NCBI GenBank assembly: GCA_963853835.1
Contig: OY970826.1
Location: forward strand, 73,402,929-73,466,928
Length of the DNA: 64,000 nt
Source: Calendula officinalis
Taxonomy: Eukaryota > Streptophyta > Magnoliopsida > Asterales > Asteraceae
Reading direction: 5' to 3'
Part shown: positions 22,644-33,136 of the stretch, piece by piece
Layout of the letters: every line of letters starts with the position of its first letter
Numbering within the stretch: position 1 is the first letter of the stretch
Translations under genes and position numbers: made by a program
Notes under the pieces: generated by a model
The model's database searches: none
The model's input: the letters and a program-made list of their open reading frames with translations, nothing else
What the model was told of the DNA's origin: nothing

Positions 22644-25206
22644 GGTTTTGCGTCGACTATCGGGCATTGAACAAAGCCACGGTGTTAGACAAGTTCCCAA
22701 TACCCGTAATTGATGAATTGTTAAATGAATTACACGGGACCACGGTTTTCAGAAAACTCGATCTGAAATCCGGGTATCACCGAATACTGATGAAAGACAC
22801 ATATATACTGAAAACAGCCTTTAGAACTCATGAGGGCCACTACGAGTTCCTGGTGATGCTTTTCGGCCTCACAAATGCACTGTCTATTTTTCAGGCACTG
22901 ATGAACCGCATATTCAAACCTTTTTTGCGGAAGTTCGTGTTGGTCTTTTTTGACGATATTTTAGTTTACAGTAGAAATATGGCGGAACACCTGCAACATT
23001 TATCAACCGTGTTTGACCGTCTCCGGGCCGAAAAACTGTACTGTAACAAAAAGAAATGTGTATCCGGCAACCTCAAGTCGATTACCTCGGGCACATTGTC
23101 ACCGCCACGGGGGTAAGAGTCGATCCTTCTAAAATCACTGCAATGACCGAGTGGGCCATCCTGAAAACATTACGGGAATTACGGGGCTTCCTTGGGCTCA
23201 CGGGGTATTACCGCAAGTTTGTGCAAAACTACGGGAAAATCGCCCGACCCCTCACGGACCTACTGAAGAAAGATAGCTTCCAATGGTCAGACGAAGCCAC
23301 AACCGCCTTTCGCGCCCTTTAAGAAGTAATGACACAAGTTCCGGTTTTAGCTATGCCCGATTTCGCTAAACCGTTCACCCTTGAAACCGATGCTTTGGGA
23401 TACGGCATCGGTGCGGTACTGATGCAAGAAGGTAGACCCATTGCCTATTACAGTCAAGTGTTGGGTCCACGCGCCCAATTAAAGTCCGCATACAAACGGG
23501 AATTGATGGCGATAGTTCTGGAATCCAAAAGTGGCGTCTGTACCTATTTGGCCGCAAATTTACGGTCATTACTGACCAACGCAGCCTCAAATACTTATTG
23601 GACCAGCGGGTTATCACCGGTGACCATCAACGTTGGATATCTAAATTATCAGGGTATGAATTCGACATCGTTTATCGACCGGGAAAACAAAATTGAGCCA
23701 CGAACGCCCTATCGCGAAAGGAAAAACTGCTCGACTGTCACGAGTTAATTATCAACAGACCCTGCGACAACCCGGGTCTTATAGCCGAACTGCACAATGA
23801 CCCGGAAATTAGTGCTATCTGAGAACGCGTTGAGTCAGCGAAGAAGGATTAGAGCATTACACTATGCATAACAATAATCTATTGTACAAGGGTAGATTGG
23901 TCCTGCCACGAATGTCAACATGGATACCTCGGTTATTCCAGGAGTTACACACGGGCACCACGGGTGGCCACGGGGGAGTACAGAAAACGTATCACCGCGT
24001 GTCGACCGAATTCTTTTGGGTCGGGATGAAGCGCGATATCGCTAAGATGGTCTCGGAATGTATCGTGTGCCAGCGGAATAAATACTCTAACATGTCACCA
24101 GCCGGGTAATTACAACCACTTGATCTGCCACAATGCATTTGGGAGGATTTGTCGATGGACTTCATCGATGGTTTGCCAAAATCCGAAGGTAATAGTGTGA
24201 TTATGGTAGTGGTGGACCGATTAAGCAAGTCAGCTCATTTTGTGCCACTAAAACACCCCTACACCGCTTCATCAGTGGCCATGACATTTATCAGAAATAT
24301 CGTACGGCTTCACGGGGTCCCTCTCTCAATAGTGTCCGACCGAGACCGAGTATGTATCAGTCACTTTTAGAAAGAGTTGTTTAAATACCAAGGCACTACT
24401 CTCAAATACAGCACGGCCTACCATCCTCAAACGGACGGGCAAACAGAGGTGGTGAATCGTAGTTTGGAAACCTACCTCCGTTGTTTCACATCCACGACAC
24501 CTAAACAATGGGTCTAGTGGTTACCATGGGCAGAATACTGGTACAACACATCTTATCATTCTTCGATTGGCATGACACCCTTTAAAGTGTTGTATGGACG
24601 AGACCCTCCTACATTACTCGGTTATGATCACGGTAATGCAACCACATTCGCAGTTGATAAATACTTGAGCGAAAGGGATTCCATTTTGAACGAACTCAAG
24701 GTAAACATGCATCGTGCCCAGCAAATCATGAAGTCCAAGGCCGACGGACATCGTCGGGAAGTCACGTTTAATGTGGGCGATCAAGTTTTTCTTAAGCTAC
24801 GACCCTATCGTTAGAAATCAGTAACTCAACGTGCAAACGTAAAATTGGCTCCGCGTTTTTATGGTCCGTACAAAGTTCTGGATCGCATCGGCGAAGTGGC
24901 GTATCGTCTTCAATTAACGGATACATCTACCATACATCCGGTTTTCCATGTGTCGCGGTTAAAAGCAGTGGCGGGCGATCATTTAGTTGAAACAATATTA
25001 CCCCCGGAGGTTCCCTTGGCGTCCAAAGACACGTGGCAACCCGAGAATATTTTAGGCGTCAGAGACGGTGAGGAAGGCCTAGAGGTCCTTCTTAAATGGA
25101 AGGAATTACCAACCGGCGAAGCAACGTGGGAACAAGTGGAACATGTGCAAATGCAGTATCCAGATTTTCACCTTGAGGACAAGGTGAGTCTTTGGGGCGG
25201 GGGTAA
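22644..25206 (+). pseudogene. Element A decayed RT-RNase H-integrase-chromodomain
   Basis: RT begins abruptly at RFCVDYRALNKATVLDKFP, at the junction with C's target duplication, and includes FFDDILVYS near 22950. RNase H starts near 23340 (FTLETDALGYGIGAVLMQEGRPIAYYS). Integrase blocks include GVQKTYHRVSTEFFW near 23970, CIVCQRNK near 24070, MDFIDGLPKSEGNS near 24155 and SIVSDRDR near 24330. GPYKVLDRIGEVAYRLQ lies near 24860, and a chromodomain (LEVLLKWKELPTGEATWE) near 25080-25140. There are several stops, for example TAG at 24812-24814 and TAG near 24512, and frameshifts near 23085, 23320 and 23700. The sequence resembles the Reina-type chromovirus branch. Confidence 0.92.
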
Positions 25207-25394
25207 TGATACGATCCGATCGGTGGCAAGCAAGTGGGGCCAAGTTTATCGGAGACGCAAGCCAAAGTGAAGATTATCTTTATTATTCGAATGCTTAATT
25301 ATATTAAGACTATTATTTATTATTTATTTAGTTTCCTTGTGTGCCTAGGTTTCGGATACCGACCCTATATAAGGGATTCGGCCGGCCTTAGTTA

Positions 25395-26965
25395 GACCGC
25401 CCGTAATGCACGACCGATCGCTCGGTCGCGACCGGCCAAGTCACCGTCGGCGACGCGTCTCCCGCGTTACGGCCTCTCTCCGGCGACGCGTCGAGGAGCT
25501 CCAACGGTCGAGTAATCGACCGTTCAACACGACCGTTGAACGGCTCTTTCTCCCCCTCTCCAACGGCTAAAACACCCCCTTTTTACCTTATAAATACCCA
25601 ATTCTTTTACCAAATAATTCACAACTCTCATTTCTTTCTCCACTCAAACACACACTCAAATCTCTCAATCACCCTCTCTAAAAATGTCTTCATCCAAGAA
25701 CAAAGGAAAGGCTACAAAATCTCGACGCGGAGCACCCTCTACTACACCCTCTCAATCACCATCGATCAACTTTCGACCACCCGGTTTCGTACACCAAACA
25801 AGTCACCAAATCCCACAGGGTTATCAAAATAATCCATTTGCTCCCCCCTACTTCCCACAACCATACCGACCACAACAACAACCACCACAATATCAACAAG
25901 TACCACAACAAGGTTATCAAAATTATTTTGGTGGGGACCAATACGACCACCAAAATTTTGATCCTTTCACCGGGCTCGACCAATACGACTACCAACCACG
26001 AACACAAAGTGGTTCCCCCGCCACTCCAGCCGCGCCCCTCGACGTCGAGTCTTCCGAGTCTTCCGACGAGCCCGAGCCCGTTGTAGCGCCAAAAAAGGTA
26101 CCAAAAAGGCGTCAACCACCGACAAAGGGGGTCACCGGCGGAAGCGCGTCATGGACGAAGCTTGAAGAGATAGGCTTATGCAAGGCTTGGATCGACACTT
26201 CCGAAAATGTCATCAAGTCGAACTCCAGGGCTAAATGTGGATTTTGGCAGGATGTGTTAGTTCGCTTTGCGAGCGAAATGGGTGGGACGAACCGAACATA
26301 CGACTCCCTCAATTGCAAGTGGAATAGTAGGCTTCGTCCTAAAATTACAAACTTTTGTGCGATCTATGATGAAGAAGTGGAAGTTGCACCCCCTCGACCA
26401 ATGGGGCGGGACAAGGCGAAGAAGAAAGCAGCGGCATCGTCATCAGCTTTTCAAAGTTCAGATTACGGTGCCCCCCCACCCCCGCCATCATCGGCTCAGG
26501 AATTAGTCGGGCATTGGAAAGAGGCCACGAACGAATTTTTTGACTTCCGCAAAGCGAACATATCTGATTTCATGGAGATACAAAAAGATACCCAAGAGCT
26601 CAAGCACATGGAATTCTACAATTCGTCCCATGATCACCTCACCGGCAGAAATCTTGAGTGGGTTTTGGCAAAGAAGGCGAAAATCAGGGCCAAATATAAT
26701 TTGGACTGATAGTTTATTTTTTTTTAGTATTTATTGTAATGTTATTTTTTTTTATGTTTTTTTTTTAATTATTAATGTAATGTTTTTTTTATAATTAATG
26801 TATTTGTTTTTAATTTAAATTTAAAAAAAAAAATTCCGAACGGTCACCCATTACGGGCATTTGGTCGCTGTCTGGTCGTGTGATTGATCAGGAGAGAGAA
26901 AGCTGATGTGGCGCAGATGTGGCAGGGGTGACCAAACTGCGAACGGTCACCCATTACGCACAGTC
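25395..26965 (+). mobile_element. PIF/Harbinger-type DNA transposon, ORF1 only
   Basis: 1571 bp, flanked by the 3-bp duplication TTA (25392-25394 and 26966-26968), as expected for PIF/Harbinger. The imperfect terminal inverted repeats are about 27 bp with about 20 matches: left GACCGCCCGTAATGCACGAC, right (reverse complement) GACTGTGCGTAATGGGTGAC. The right end carries a second copy of the subterminal motif CGGTCACCCATTACG near 26840. It codes for the Myb-like accessory protein but no DDE transposase is present, so it would need a transposase in trans. Confidence 0.88.
25684..26709 (+). CDS. PIF/Harbinger ORF1-like protein (Myb/SANT-like plus NAM-associated C-terminus), 341 aa
   Basis: This is an uninterrupted frame. 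Residues 1-110 are low complexity and rich in Q, P and Y. Residues 120-145 are acidic and then basic (PKKVPKRRQ), a possible nuclear signal. Residues about 152-235 form a Myb/SANT-like region (SWTKLEEIGLCKAW, FWQDVLVRF, LNCKWNSRLRPKI). Residues about 270-341 resemble the domain annotated as NAM-associated C-terminal (QELVGHWKEATNEFFDFRK to the end). In PIF/Harbinger elements ORF1 binds DNA and recruits the transposase to the nucleus. TTATAAATACCC near 25590 is a plausible TATA box, and the start context AAAATGTC is acceptable. Related host genes exist, but the surrounding repeats and TSD place this one inside a transposon. Confidence 0.85.
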   Translation: MSSSKNKGKATKSRRGAPSTTPSQSPSINFRPPGFVHQTSHQIPQGYQNNPFAPPYFPQPYRPQQQPPQYQQVPQQGYQNYFGGDQYDHQNFDPFTGLDQYDYQPRTQSGSPATPAAPLDVESSESSDEPEPVVAPKKVPKRRQPPTKGVTGGSASWTKLEEIGLCKAWIDTSENVIKSNSRAKCGFWQDVLVRFASEMGGTNRTYDSLNCKWNSRLRPKITNFCAIYDEEVEVAPPRPMGRDKAKKKAAASSSAFQSSDYGAPPPPPSSAQELVGHWKEATNEFFDFRKANISDFMEIQKDTQELKHMEFYNSSHDHLTGRNLEWVLAKKAKIRAKYNLD

Positions 26966-27114
26966 TTAGGGTGTCGAATTATTTGTTTAGCTTGTTGTTT
27001 ATTGTTCTTAGGGAGAAACCTGGTTCTCCAATTCCAGGATTATCAATTAAGCATTCGACTAACGATTAATTTTCGTTAGATTTGGTTACTCTTGATCCAA
27101 TTCGTATCAGTTAT

Positions 27115-27430
27115 GCATCAGTGTCATCAATCATTTATCTGAGAAATGTTTCTTCTTTCTATAAAACTTTAAAAATTACCAACAGGACGAAAGATAACTT
27201 GGCAAAATGACAAACATTGATCAAAGTTTCAACTGGAATAGGCTTATTGCATAGCAATCAACTATATTTTCATGTAGCATTACAAAAACAGCTGTTATAA
27301 ATAATAAAAACCAATAAAATATATAGAATTGTAATTGATATAAGTTGTTTAGATACAAAAAAGAAAAATAAAATTGTGAGATAATGGAGAAAATTTTGTT
27401 TCCTGGCTTTTTCGATTAAGTAATGTTATA
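27115..27430. other. Displaced upstream region of kinase gene 1
   Basis: The sequence resumes after element A's target duplication and matches the upstream region of gene 2 (about 32640-32835), including ACCAACAGGACGAAAGATAA and a shared AATAGGCTTAT...TTTTCATGTAGC block. It is the more distal part of gene 1's original upstream region, pushed 16.4 kb away. No coding feature is seen. Confidence 0.75.
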
Positions 27431-27695
27431 CTCTCTCCGTCCCACAAAAAAGTTTACATTTGTCACTAAATTTTTGTCCCACAAAAAAGTTTACATTTTT
27501 CACATTTGATGGACCCCACATAATAAAATATTATTATTAGTAAGAACCTCACTATTAATATAAACTAACTATCTTTCTCTATCCAATCCAACGTTATATT
27601 TTAATTAAAAGTATTACTAGTGACCCCACCACTAATTATAATCTAAAATCTTGTGCTCAAGAAAAATGTAAACTTTTTTTGTGGAACGGATGGAG
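27431..27695. mobile_element. Stowaway-like MITE
   Basis: 265 bp with inverted termini CTCTCTCCGTCCCACAAAAA and, on the other strand, CTCCATCCGTTCCACAAAAA, flanked by TA on both sides (27429-27430, 27696-27697). The CTCC.TCCGT.CC terminus and TA duplication are typical of Stowaway (Tc1/mariner) MITEs. Confidence 0.85.
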
Positions 27696-27900
27696 TATGA
27701 AGTAGTAGTTATTTTTCCATTTAAACAAAATCAAATAATTTTACAAATGAAAGGTTTTGTTGGGCCAGAACCGGTTTGGGCCCATTATTAAATGTGTTTT
27801 AACAGTGTTCAAATGAAAGAACACGATAACCATAAATTTTAGGGCAAATAATTTGCTGATTTACAGAAAAACCGCGAGGAAGGAAGAAATAAAGGCGATA

Positions 27901-28691
27901 ATGGATGGAGGAGATGAAGGAATCGAGCCTCGAGTAGAAGATTCGAAGGATTTAGCAACAGAGTAAAGCGCTTGACAAACTTACTGACCATGTCGAAGAT
28001 CGTCAGCTCGATTCCGCTCGTGTTCAAGAGGTTTGTTTCTGTTTTTTTTGTCAGTTTTGTAATTTACATTCAATTAGGTATTTTTTTTGTTTAAAATTTG
28101 TTAATTCTTGATAGGCTATGGCTTCGATAGCTGCATCAAAGGAAGCTGATTTGAATGCTATGAGATTGAGGTTTATCGACGCAACTATTTCCGCATTTAA
28201 TTTCAATAAAAATTTTGCCTCACAACATGATCATCATCATATTAATGATGATAATGAAAGGTTAGCTCTATGATTATCTGGTAAATACTTGATTAGATAT
28301 GACAAAGAGCAGAATTTTCCTAGTTAAATGTTAAATCTGATATATACTATATTAATATGTAGGGACAGTGATATACGCAGTATAAGAGTAGCCTTCAAAT
28401 TTAATGACTAATAACTTATTTATGATTAACACAATTAGCTGATAATCATACAAATTTTTACTGGTTTTAAGGGAGAAAGAATTGGTTGCTGTTAAGATCA
28501 ATCCTGCTGAAGTCTCTTTGACATAATTGCACCTTTTTTATACAAAAAGTCAAGAGTGTAATTAACTAATTATTGGTCGGCTGTTTCTGCTATTACAGTT
28601 GGATAAGAAGGTGGCTAAAAGAACGTTACGAGAACACAAAGGTGATGCAGTTGCTGCAATTAGGCATTTGATTCACGTGGGAAATCTCTGA
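27901..28691 (+). pseudogene. HYPK: HYPK-like (NatA-associated UBA protein) pseudogene
   Basis: It has four exon-like pieces. 27901-28030 reads MDGGDEGIEPRVEDSKDL and, after a shift, SKALDKLTDHVEDRQLDSARVQ. 28115-28170 reads AMASIAASKEADLNAMRLR. 28472 to about 28515 reads EKELVAVKINPAE. 28599-28691 reads LDKKVAKRTLREHKGDAVAAIRHL. This is the order of plant HYPK, a small protein with a C-terminal UBA domain that joins the ribosome-bound NatA N-acetyltransferase. An extra G near 27955 shifts the frame and brings a stop at 27964-27966. The third piece runs into TAA after AEVSLT, and the residues joining it to the UBA domain are missing. It is convergent with kinase gene 2. Confidence 0.85.
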
Positions 28692-28749
28692 ATAAAAGGT
28701 CATTTTGCTTGTTATTTAATTCAAGAGTTTACCTAAGTAACATTAATCT

Positions 28750-28981
28750 TTTTTTGGAAACGGCAAATAATATCAACGGAAGCCTACTCGCAATATTTCA
28801 ACGAGCACCCCCAGGTTCGAGCACCTTTACAGGGCAAACCCAGCCCCCATAGGGATTTCCAGGGAAAAATCCCCCATACTTGACACCACAAGAGGTGTTT
28901 ACAGGAATCGAACTCCCGACCTCACGCCTCATATGGGAGTAAAACTCATGCATCAATCCAGCTGGGCTAGACATCATTTGC
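28750..28981 (-). mobile_element. tRNA-derived SINE
   Basis: It is flanked by a 15-bp duplication AAGTAACATTAATCT (28735-28749 and 28982-28996). The minus strand carries pol III boxes near its 5' end: A box TAGCCCAGCTGG (28969-28958) and B box GAGTTCGATTCC (28925-28914). A short A-run closes the 3' end. Confidence 0.9.
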
Positions 28982-29080
28982 AAGTAACATTAATCTAAGA
29001 GAAATTGCACATCAGTTGTCCAAGATTGATGTCTCAAACCAATTGTGCATAAGTTTTCATTTAGTGGCAGTTTGAAAACC

Positions 29081-32000
29081 TTAACTGCAAACCTTATCTT
29101 GCAACTGTTTTAGCTCATCTACTATTTCTTGAAATGTTGGCCTACACTCTGGTTCACTGACCATGAAAAGAAAACACAAAATTGTGCTACTTTAATAACC
29201 AAAATATAATATAATTAAGATAAATGAACACGAATCAACCTGCATAAGCATCGTTGAATAAGATAACCCCACGATGGATCGACATGTCGTTGGTTCATCA
29301 ATTCTACAGCTTCGATAACCTGCAAATATTCACTGTTATTATACTACATAAAATAAAATAAAATATAACAAATAACAAGAAGAGAATTTTGAAATCTTCA
29401 ATAGAAGAATTGGAAATTACTTGCATTGAATCGAGAGGAATCTCCTGGGTGGTGATTTCCCATAACACTACACCGTAGCTATATACATCAGACCTGCAAA
29501 CGTATTTATACATATAACCAGGAAATTAATTAATGACTAAATTACAAGGATGATACCATAGGTTTATCTCAAATTTCATTTATGACTACCGATTTTAAAA
29601 AAATTACATTGGTAGTCCTTTTAAATTACACAGGTAATCTTTTTTGTTCAAATATTTAACGGATGCTAGACTAAGTTAATGTATGTGTAAAAAGTTTCCA
29701 AAAAAAGACTACCAGTGTAATTTTAAAGTAAAGATCATTGATGAAATTTGGAGTAAACCTTATGACCATCCTTGTAATCTACTCTTAATTAACTATACAG
29801 TATGCTAATTAAACAAAAAATGATTAATATTAACTTCTCGTCTGCTTGGCCATTACAAAGTACTTCTGGAGCCTGGCTTACACAAACAAATTAACCGCAA
29901 AAGATTAATTAATTATACATTTATTGTAAATAATGGAACAAGATATATATTTAACTTGTACGTACATACCGTTCCTGTTCCGGTTCCTATCCCTTCCTTT
30001 GTTGTGACATAAGTTTCATGCTTTATACGACATGTGCCAAAGTCACCAATCTATATACAATTTAAGGTCACTTTTTGTTGGAGGAATTAATTAATTAGGA
30101 AAATGTATTAAATATCAATTAAGCTAATTAAATGTACCTTGACTCTCCAATTCTTAGCCACTAGAAGATTTGAAGACTTCAAATTACAGTGGATGATGGG
30201 AGGGAGACAATGGTGAAGATAATTCATGCCTTTTGCCTATACTTGCAAAACAGATTAGCAATATTAATTAATATTATTGTGCCAAAATTGTTATAATGGA
30301 ATGATTCAAATTAGCAATTTACTATATCCATGGCAATATGAACACGATGTTTCCAATCTAACTTCACTCTAGTTCTTCGGTGAAGTAACTGAAACAAACT
30401 TCCACTACATGTACAACAATATTTAATCCGTTATGTACATATGTGTATGTGTATGTATTTATTGATTCGGATGACTAACCGATGAAGGAACTCAGTAACA
30501 ATGCATAGGTGATGGGGTGAAACTACTGTTCCCATGAAGAGCAAAATATTTGGATGCCGAAGCCTTTTCATCAGAGATACCTTTAATAAATTATTAATTA
30601 ATTTCAATAAAACTGAATCTAAATATATATTTGACATGATTATTACCTCCTGCCTAAACGAAAGCATCAAATCATTTGAGTATGCTTGTTTGGGAAATAA
30701 CTTGAGAGCAACATCCTGCATACATGAGAATAGGAAAGATAATTAGTGGGATCATGAAGTAGCAAGATTTTGTTGGAATCAATACAATTATTCATATGGT
30801 TATACTAAGGAAGGAGGGAGATGTACTGATCCATCCCACACTGCATGATATACGCTCCAACATGATCCTACATACCAAAAATTTGTTAAGCTTTTATCAT
30901 GCATGCCGATATATATATATATATATGTATATATATTTATGTATACACACACACACACACCTCTCCCAATACATTCTCTGATTTTCAAATCGTTCCACTT
31001 GATTTCATCAGACGATGGTCCTAAACTAGTAATAGTAGTATTGTTTTGAGCTTCCAGTTTTGGTGCAAGAATATTTTTTGGTAGATTTTGATCACTGTGT
31101 AACCAATGCAAACAAAAACGCCGACTTCCTGAACTACAAGAATCACCTCCTTGTCTTGGATTCATAGACTTCCATAGCCATTCAAATCGAGGTTTAAGCA
31201 TCGATTGATCATGTTTTGGAGACAAACTATAATTTGTAACAAAAGGTGGTTGATCATTAAAGTCAACTAGTTTTTGTGAAGATATCTTTTTGGGGGTATC
31301 AAGGATTGGGAATGGATCTATTTGTTGATACGGGCGTGGAAAAACGGATACACTTACAAGCCCGATGATTTTTCCATTATCATCACAAAGTGTGGTATTG
31401 GAACCAAAAATAACAAACTTTTCACCTTTTTTGTTCCTAACAATAAACTCGCCTGTCCAATTATCCCCCTTTAACATTTCTTGCAAGATGTATTTAGCTA
31501 TTGGTCGATCCTTAGGTTCTATCACGAGCTCCATAACAGATTTTCCGACAGTTTCAGAACCACTAAAACCATAAAAATCCTCCCAAGCTCGGTTTCTGCA
31601 TGCAGAGAATCATATCTATAAATTAAGTGATAATTTCATATACATCCTTGAAAATTTCCAGTATTATGTATATGTCCTTGCAGCTTTATTATTACGTAAA
31701 TATCCTTCCAGAATTTTAAAATTTTCACATATATCCTTTTACCTAATTTAATAATATTTAAATCATTTGAAATTTAAAAAAACATTAATCTTAATATAAA
31801 ATTATAGTAAAAGGCCCGAAATACCCTTAAAGGTCAAGGGTTTTTTCTTTCGTCAAGGGTATTTTCTTGCCAAATTTGATAACTGCATTTTCTTTCGTCA
31901 AGGGTTCTTAGACTATCTTACTATTAATTCAGATTATGATTTATGTTTTTAAAATTTTAAAAGATTTAAATATTATTAAATTAGGTAAAAGGATATATAT

Positions 32001-32369
32001 GAGAATTTTGAGGTTTTGGAAGGATATATACGTAATAATGAAGTTTGCAAAGATATATACGTAATATTGCCTTAAATTAATGATAAAAAAAAGGAGTTTG
32101 ATCATTGGTTTTGAATGATTGACTTGCCTGTAAACTATGCAACTGTTGGCGTCTGTTATATTGATTGGTCGATCGATTGACTGCAGTATGTTGAAAAATG
32201 TTGATTCTGTTAGCTTCATAACTGAATTACGTCTTTGAAAATCGGCTTTTTGGTGGTCACAAGAGTTCATGAGCTTTGAAATCTGTTGTTTAAGGTGAGC
32301 ATGCCCATTTTCTAGCTCCTGAATCCTCCTTAACAGCTCCTCAGCCGATTTACTGTTACTGCTCTCCAT
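29081..32369 (-). CDS. PAS-domain Raf-like pseudokinase gene 2, ORF intact, 538 aa
   Basis: The ATG at 32369 begins MESSNSKSAEELLRR. Exons: 32369-32128, 31595-30961, 30867-30827, 30715-30647, 30580-30480, 30404-30323, 30236-30138, 30050-29970, 29872-29835, 29493-29421, 29319-29240 and 29156-29081 (TAA); they sum to 1617 nt with no internal stop. The order is an N-terminal coiled coil, PAS (about 55-190), linker, kinase domain (about 285-535). Beta-3 Lys (DVALK, K311) and DFG (D426) remain. The catalytic loop is HCNLKSSN (406-413), so the HRD Asp is Asn. The glycine loop is GRGSCW, with Trp for the third Gly. PQWM before APE is lost because the exon 9 acceptor is shifted. PAS-Rafs act in MAPKKK-type signalling, and some phosphorylate ABA-pathway proteins. 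This one is more likely a scaffold or regulator. Confidence 0.9.
29534..29784. mobile_element. MITE in kinase gene 2 intron (8-bp TSD)
   Basis: 251 bp, absent from the same intron of gene 1, flanked by TTAATTAA (29526-29533, 29785-29792). Its ends are inverted around ATTACAAGGATG. The 8-bp duplication suggests hAT or a related superfamily. It entered after the duplication of genes 1 and 2. Confidence 0.8.
30910..30960. repeat. AT/AC microsatellite forming a splice donor
   Basis: An (AT)n tract followed by (AC)n runs directly to the end of exon 2 of kinase gene 2. On the minus strand the intron therefore begins GTGTGTGTGT after exon end GGGAGAG. Confidence 0.85.
31640..32080. mobile_element. 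Long-TIR MITE in kinase gene 2 intron 1
   Basis: Inverted arms of more than 100 bp: the left has TATCCTTCCAGAATTTTAAA and CCTTTTACCTAATTTAATAA, and the right has their reverse complements near 31960-32070. It is absent from intron 1 of gene 1, which is only about 86 bp. Borders are approximate. Confidence 0.75.
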
Positions 32370-33136
32370 TTTTTCACAACACACACACACTATGAAAAGG
32401 ATGTGTTATTTGAACCATTAAGTTTTGTTACTTTTTCTTAGGATTCCACATATCAAGTGACTGCACCAAGTTGTAAACAAAATGACAGAATGTCTGATTA
32501 CTTGATCAAACAATTTGTCTTTTGGAATGGAAATCGTTATTAAAAGACACTGAGTTGAATGTGATCATCTGATCAAGCAGTTTGTCTTTTATCGAAACCA
32601 ACAATAAACTGATCAAAAACAAAATGTAAGCAAATGATGGATCAGAGTCATCAAACGTTTATCTGACAAATGTTTATTCTTTTAATAAAACATAAAAAAA
32701 TCTACCAACAGGACAAAAGATAACTTGGCAAATTGGCAAACATTGGCCAAAGTTTCAACAGGAATAGGCTTATAATTGCATAGCAATCAACAATATTTTC
32801 ATGTAGCACTACAAAAACTACTGTTATATATAATAAACAATTTTTATAACTTCAATATGTCGAATGATTAATTTCACACGGTAAAAGCTTCTATTATTGT
32901 AACGGAATTACGATACTTGATCACACAATTACAATTAATAAAAAACGTACCAATTGCACACTATGACCTAAGTCCTAAATCTCTATTTATAAACACATAG
33001 GGATCTCAGTATGTCACAAAACAATCGTAATTCTAATTGTGGAGTATCTCACAGAACACATAACATGTCTATACTATTTATTTTGTTCATTAGATTTACA
33101 AAATAAATGGGTTTGACTTGATTTTTCCGTAACAGA
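32370..33136. other. Intergenic region between kinase genes 2 and 3
   Basis: The part to about 32835 is gene 2's upstream region and matches sequence upstream of gene 1 (27115-27330). The rest is AT-rich spacer leading to the 3' end of gene 3. No coding or RNA feature is seen. Confidence 0.6.

Larger units (their letters stand above)
10708..27109 (+). mobile_element. Ty3/gypsy element A (chromodomain-bearing), host of a nested TE cluster
   Basis: The outer LTR borders are TGATACGATCC at 10708 and TTCGTATCA at 27109, flanked by the 5-bp duplication GTTAT (10703-10707, 27110-27114). Element A supplies its left LTR, a truncated gag (11067-11429), a decayed RT-RNase H-integrase-chromodomain region (22644-25206), a G-rich polypurine tract (about 25194-25203) and its right LTR. 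Between gag and RT its own sequence is replaced by element B remnants and element C. The right LTR is split by a PIF/Harbinger element. The whole cluster sits just upstream of kinase gene 1. Confidence 0.92.
25207..27109 (+). repeat. Right LTR of element A, split by a Harbinger element
   Basis: The two halves (25207-25394 and 26966-27109) together match the 331-bp left LTR. The split is at CTTAGTTA, duplicated as TTA. Confidence 0.92.

Noticed and set aside
26267..26506. Second protein in the Harbinger element
   Set aside because: Overlaps ORF1 in another frame, low complexity, no transposase motif.
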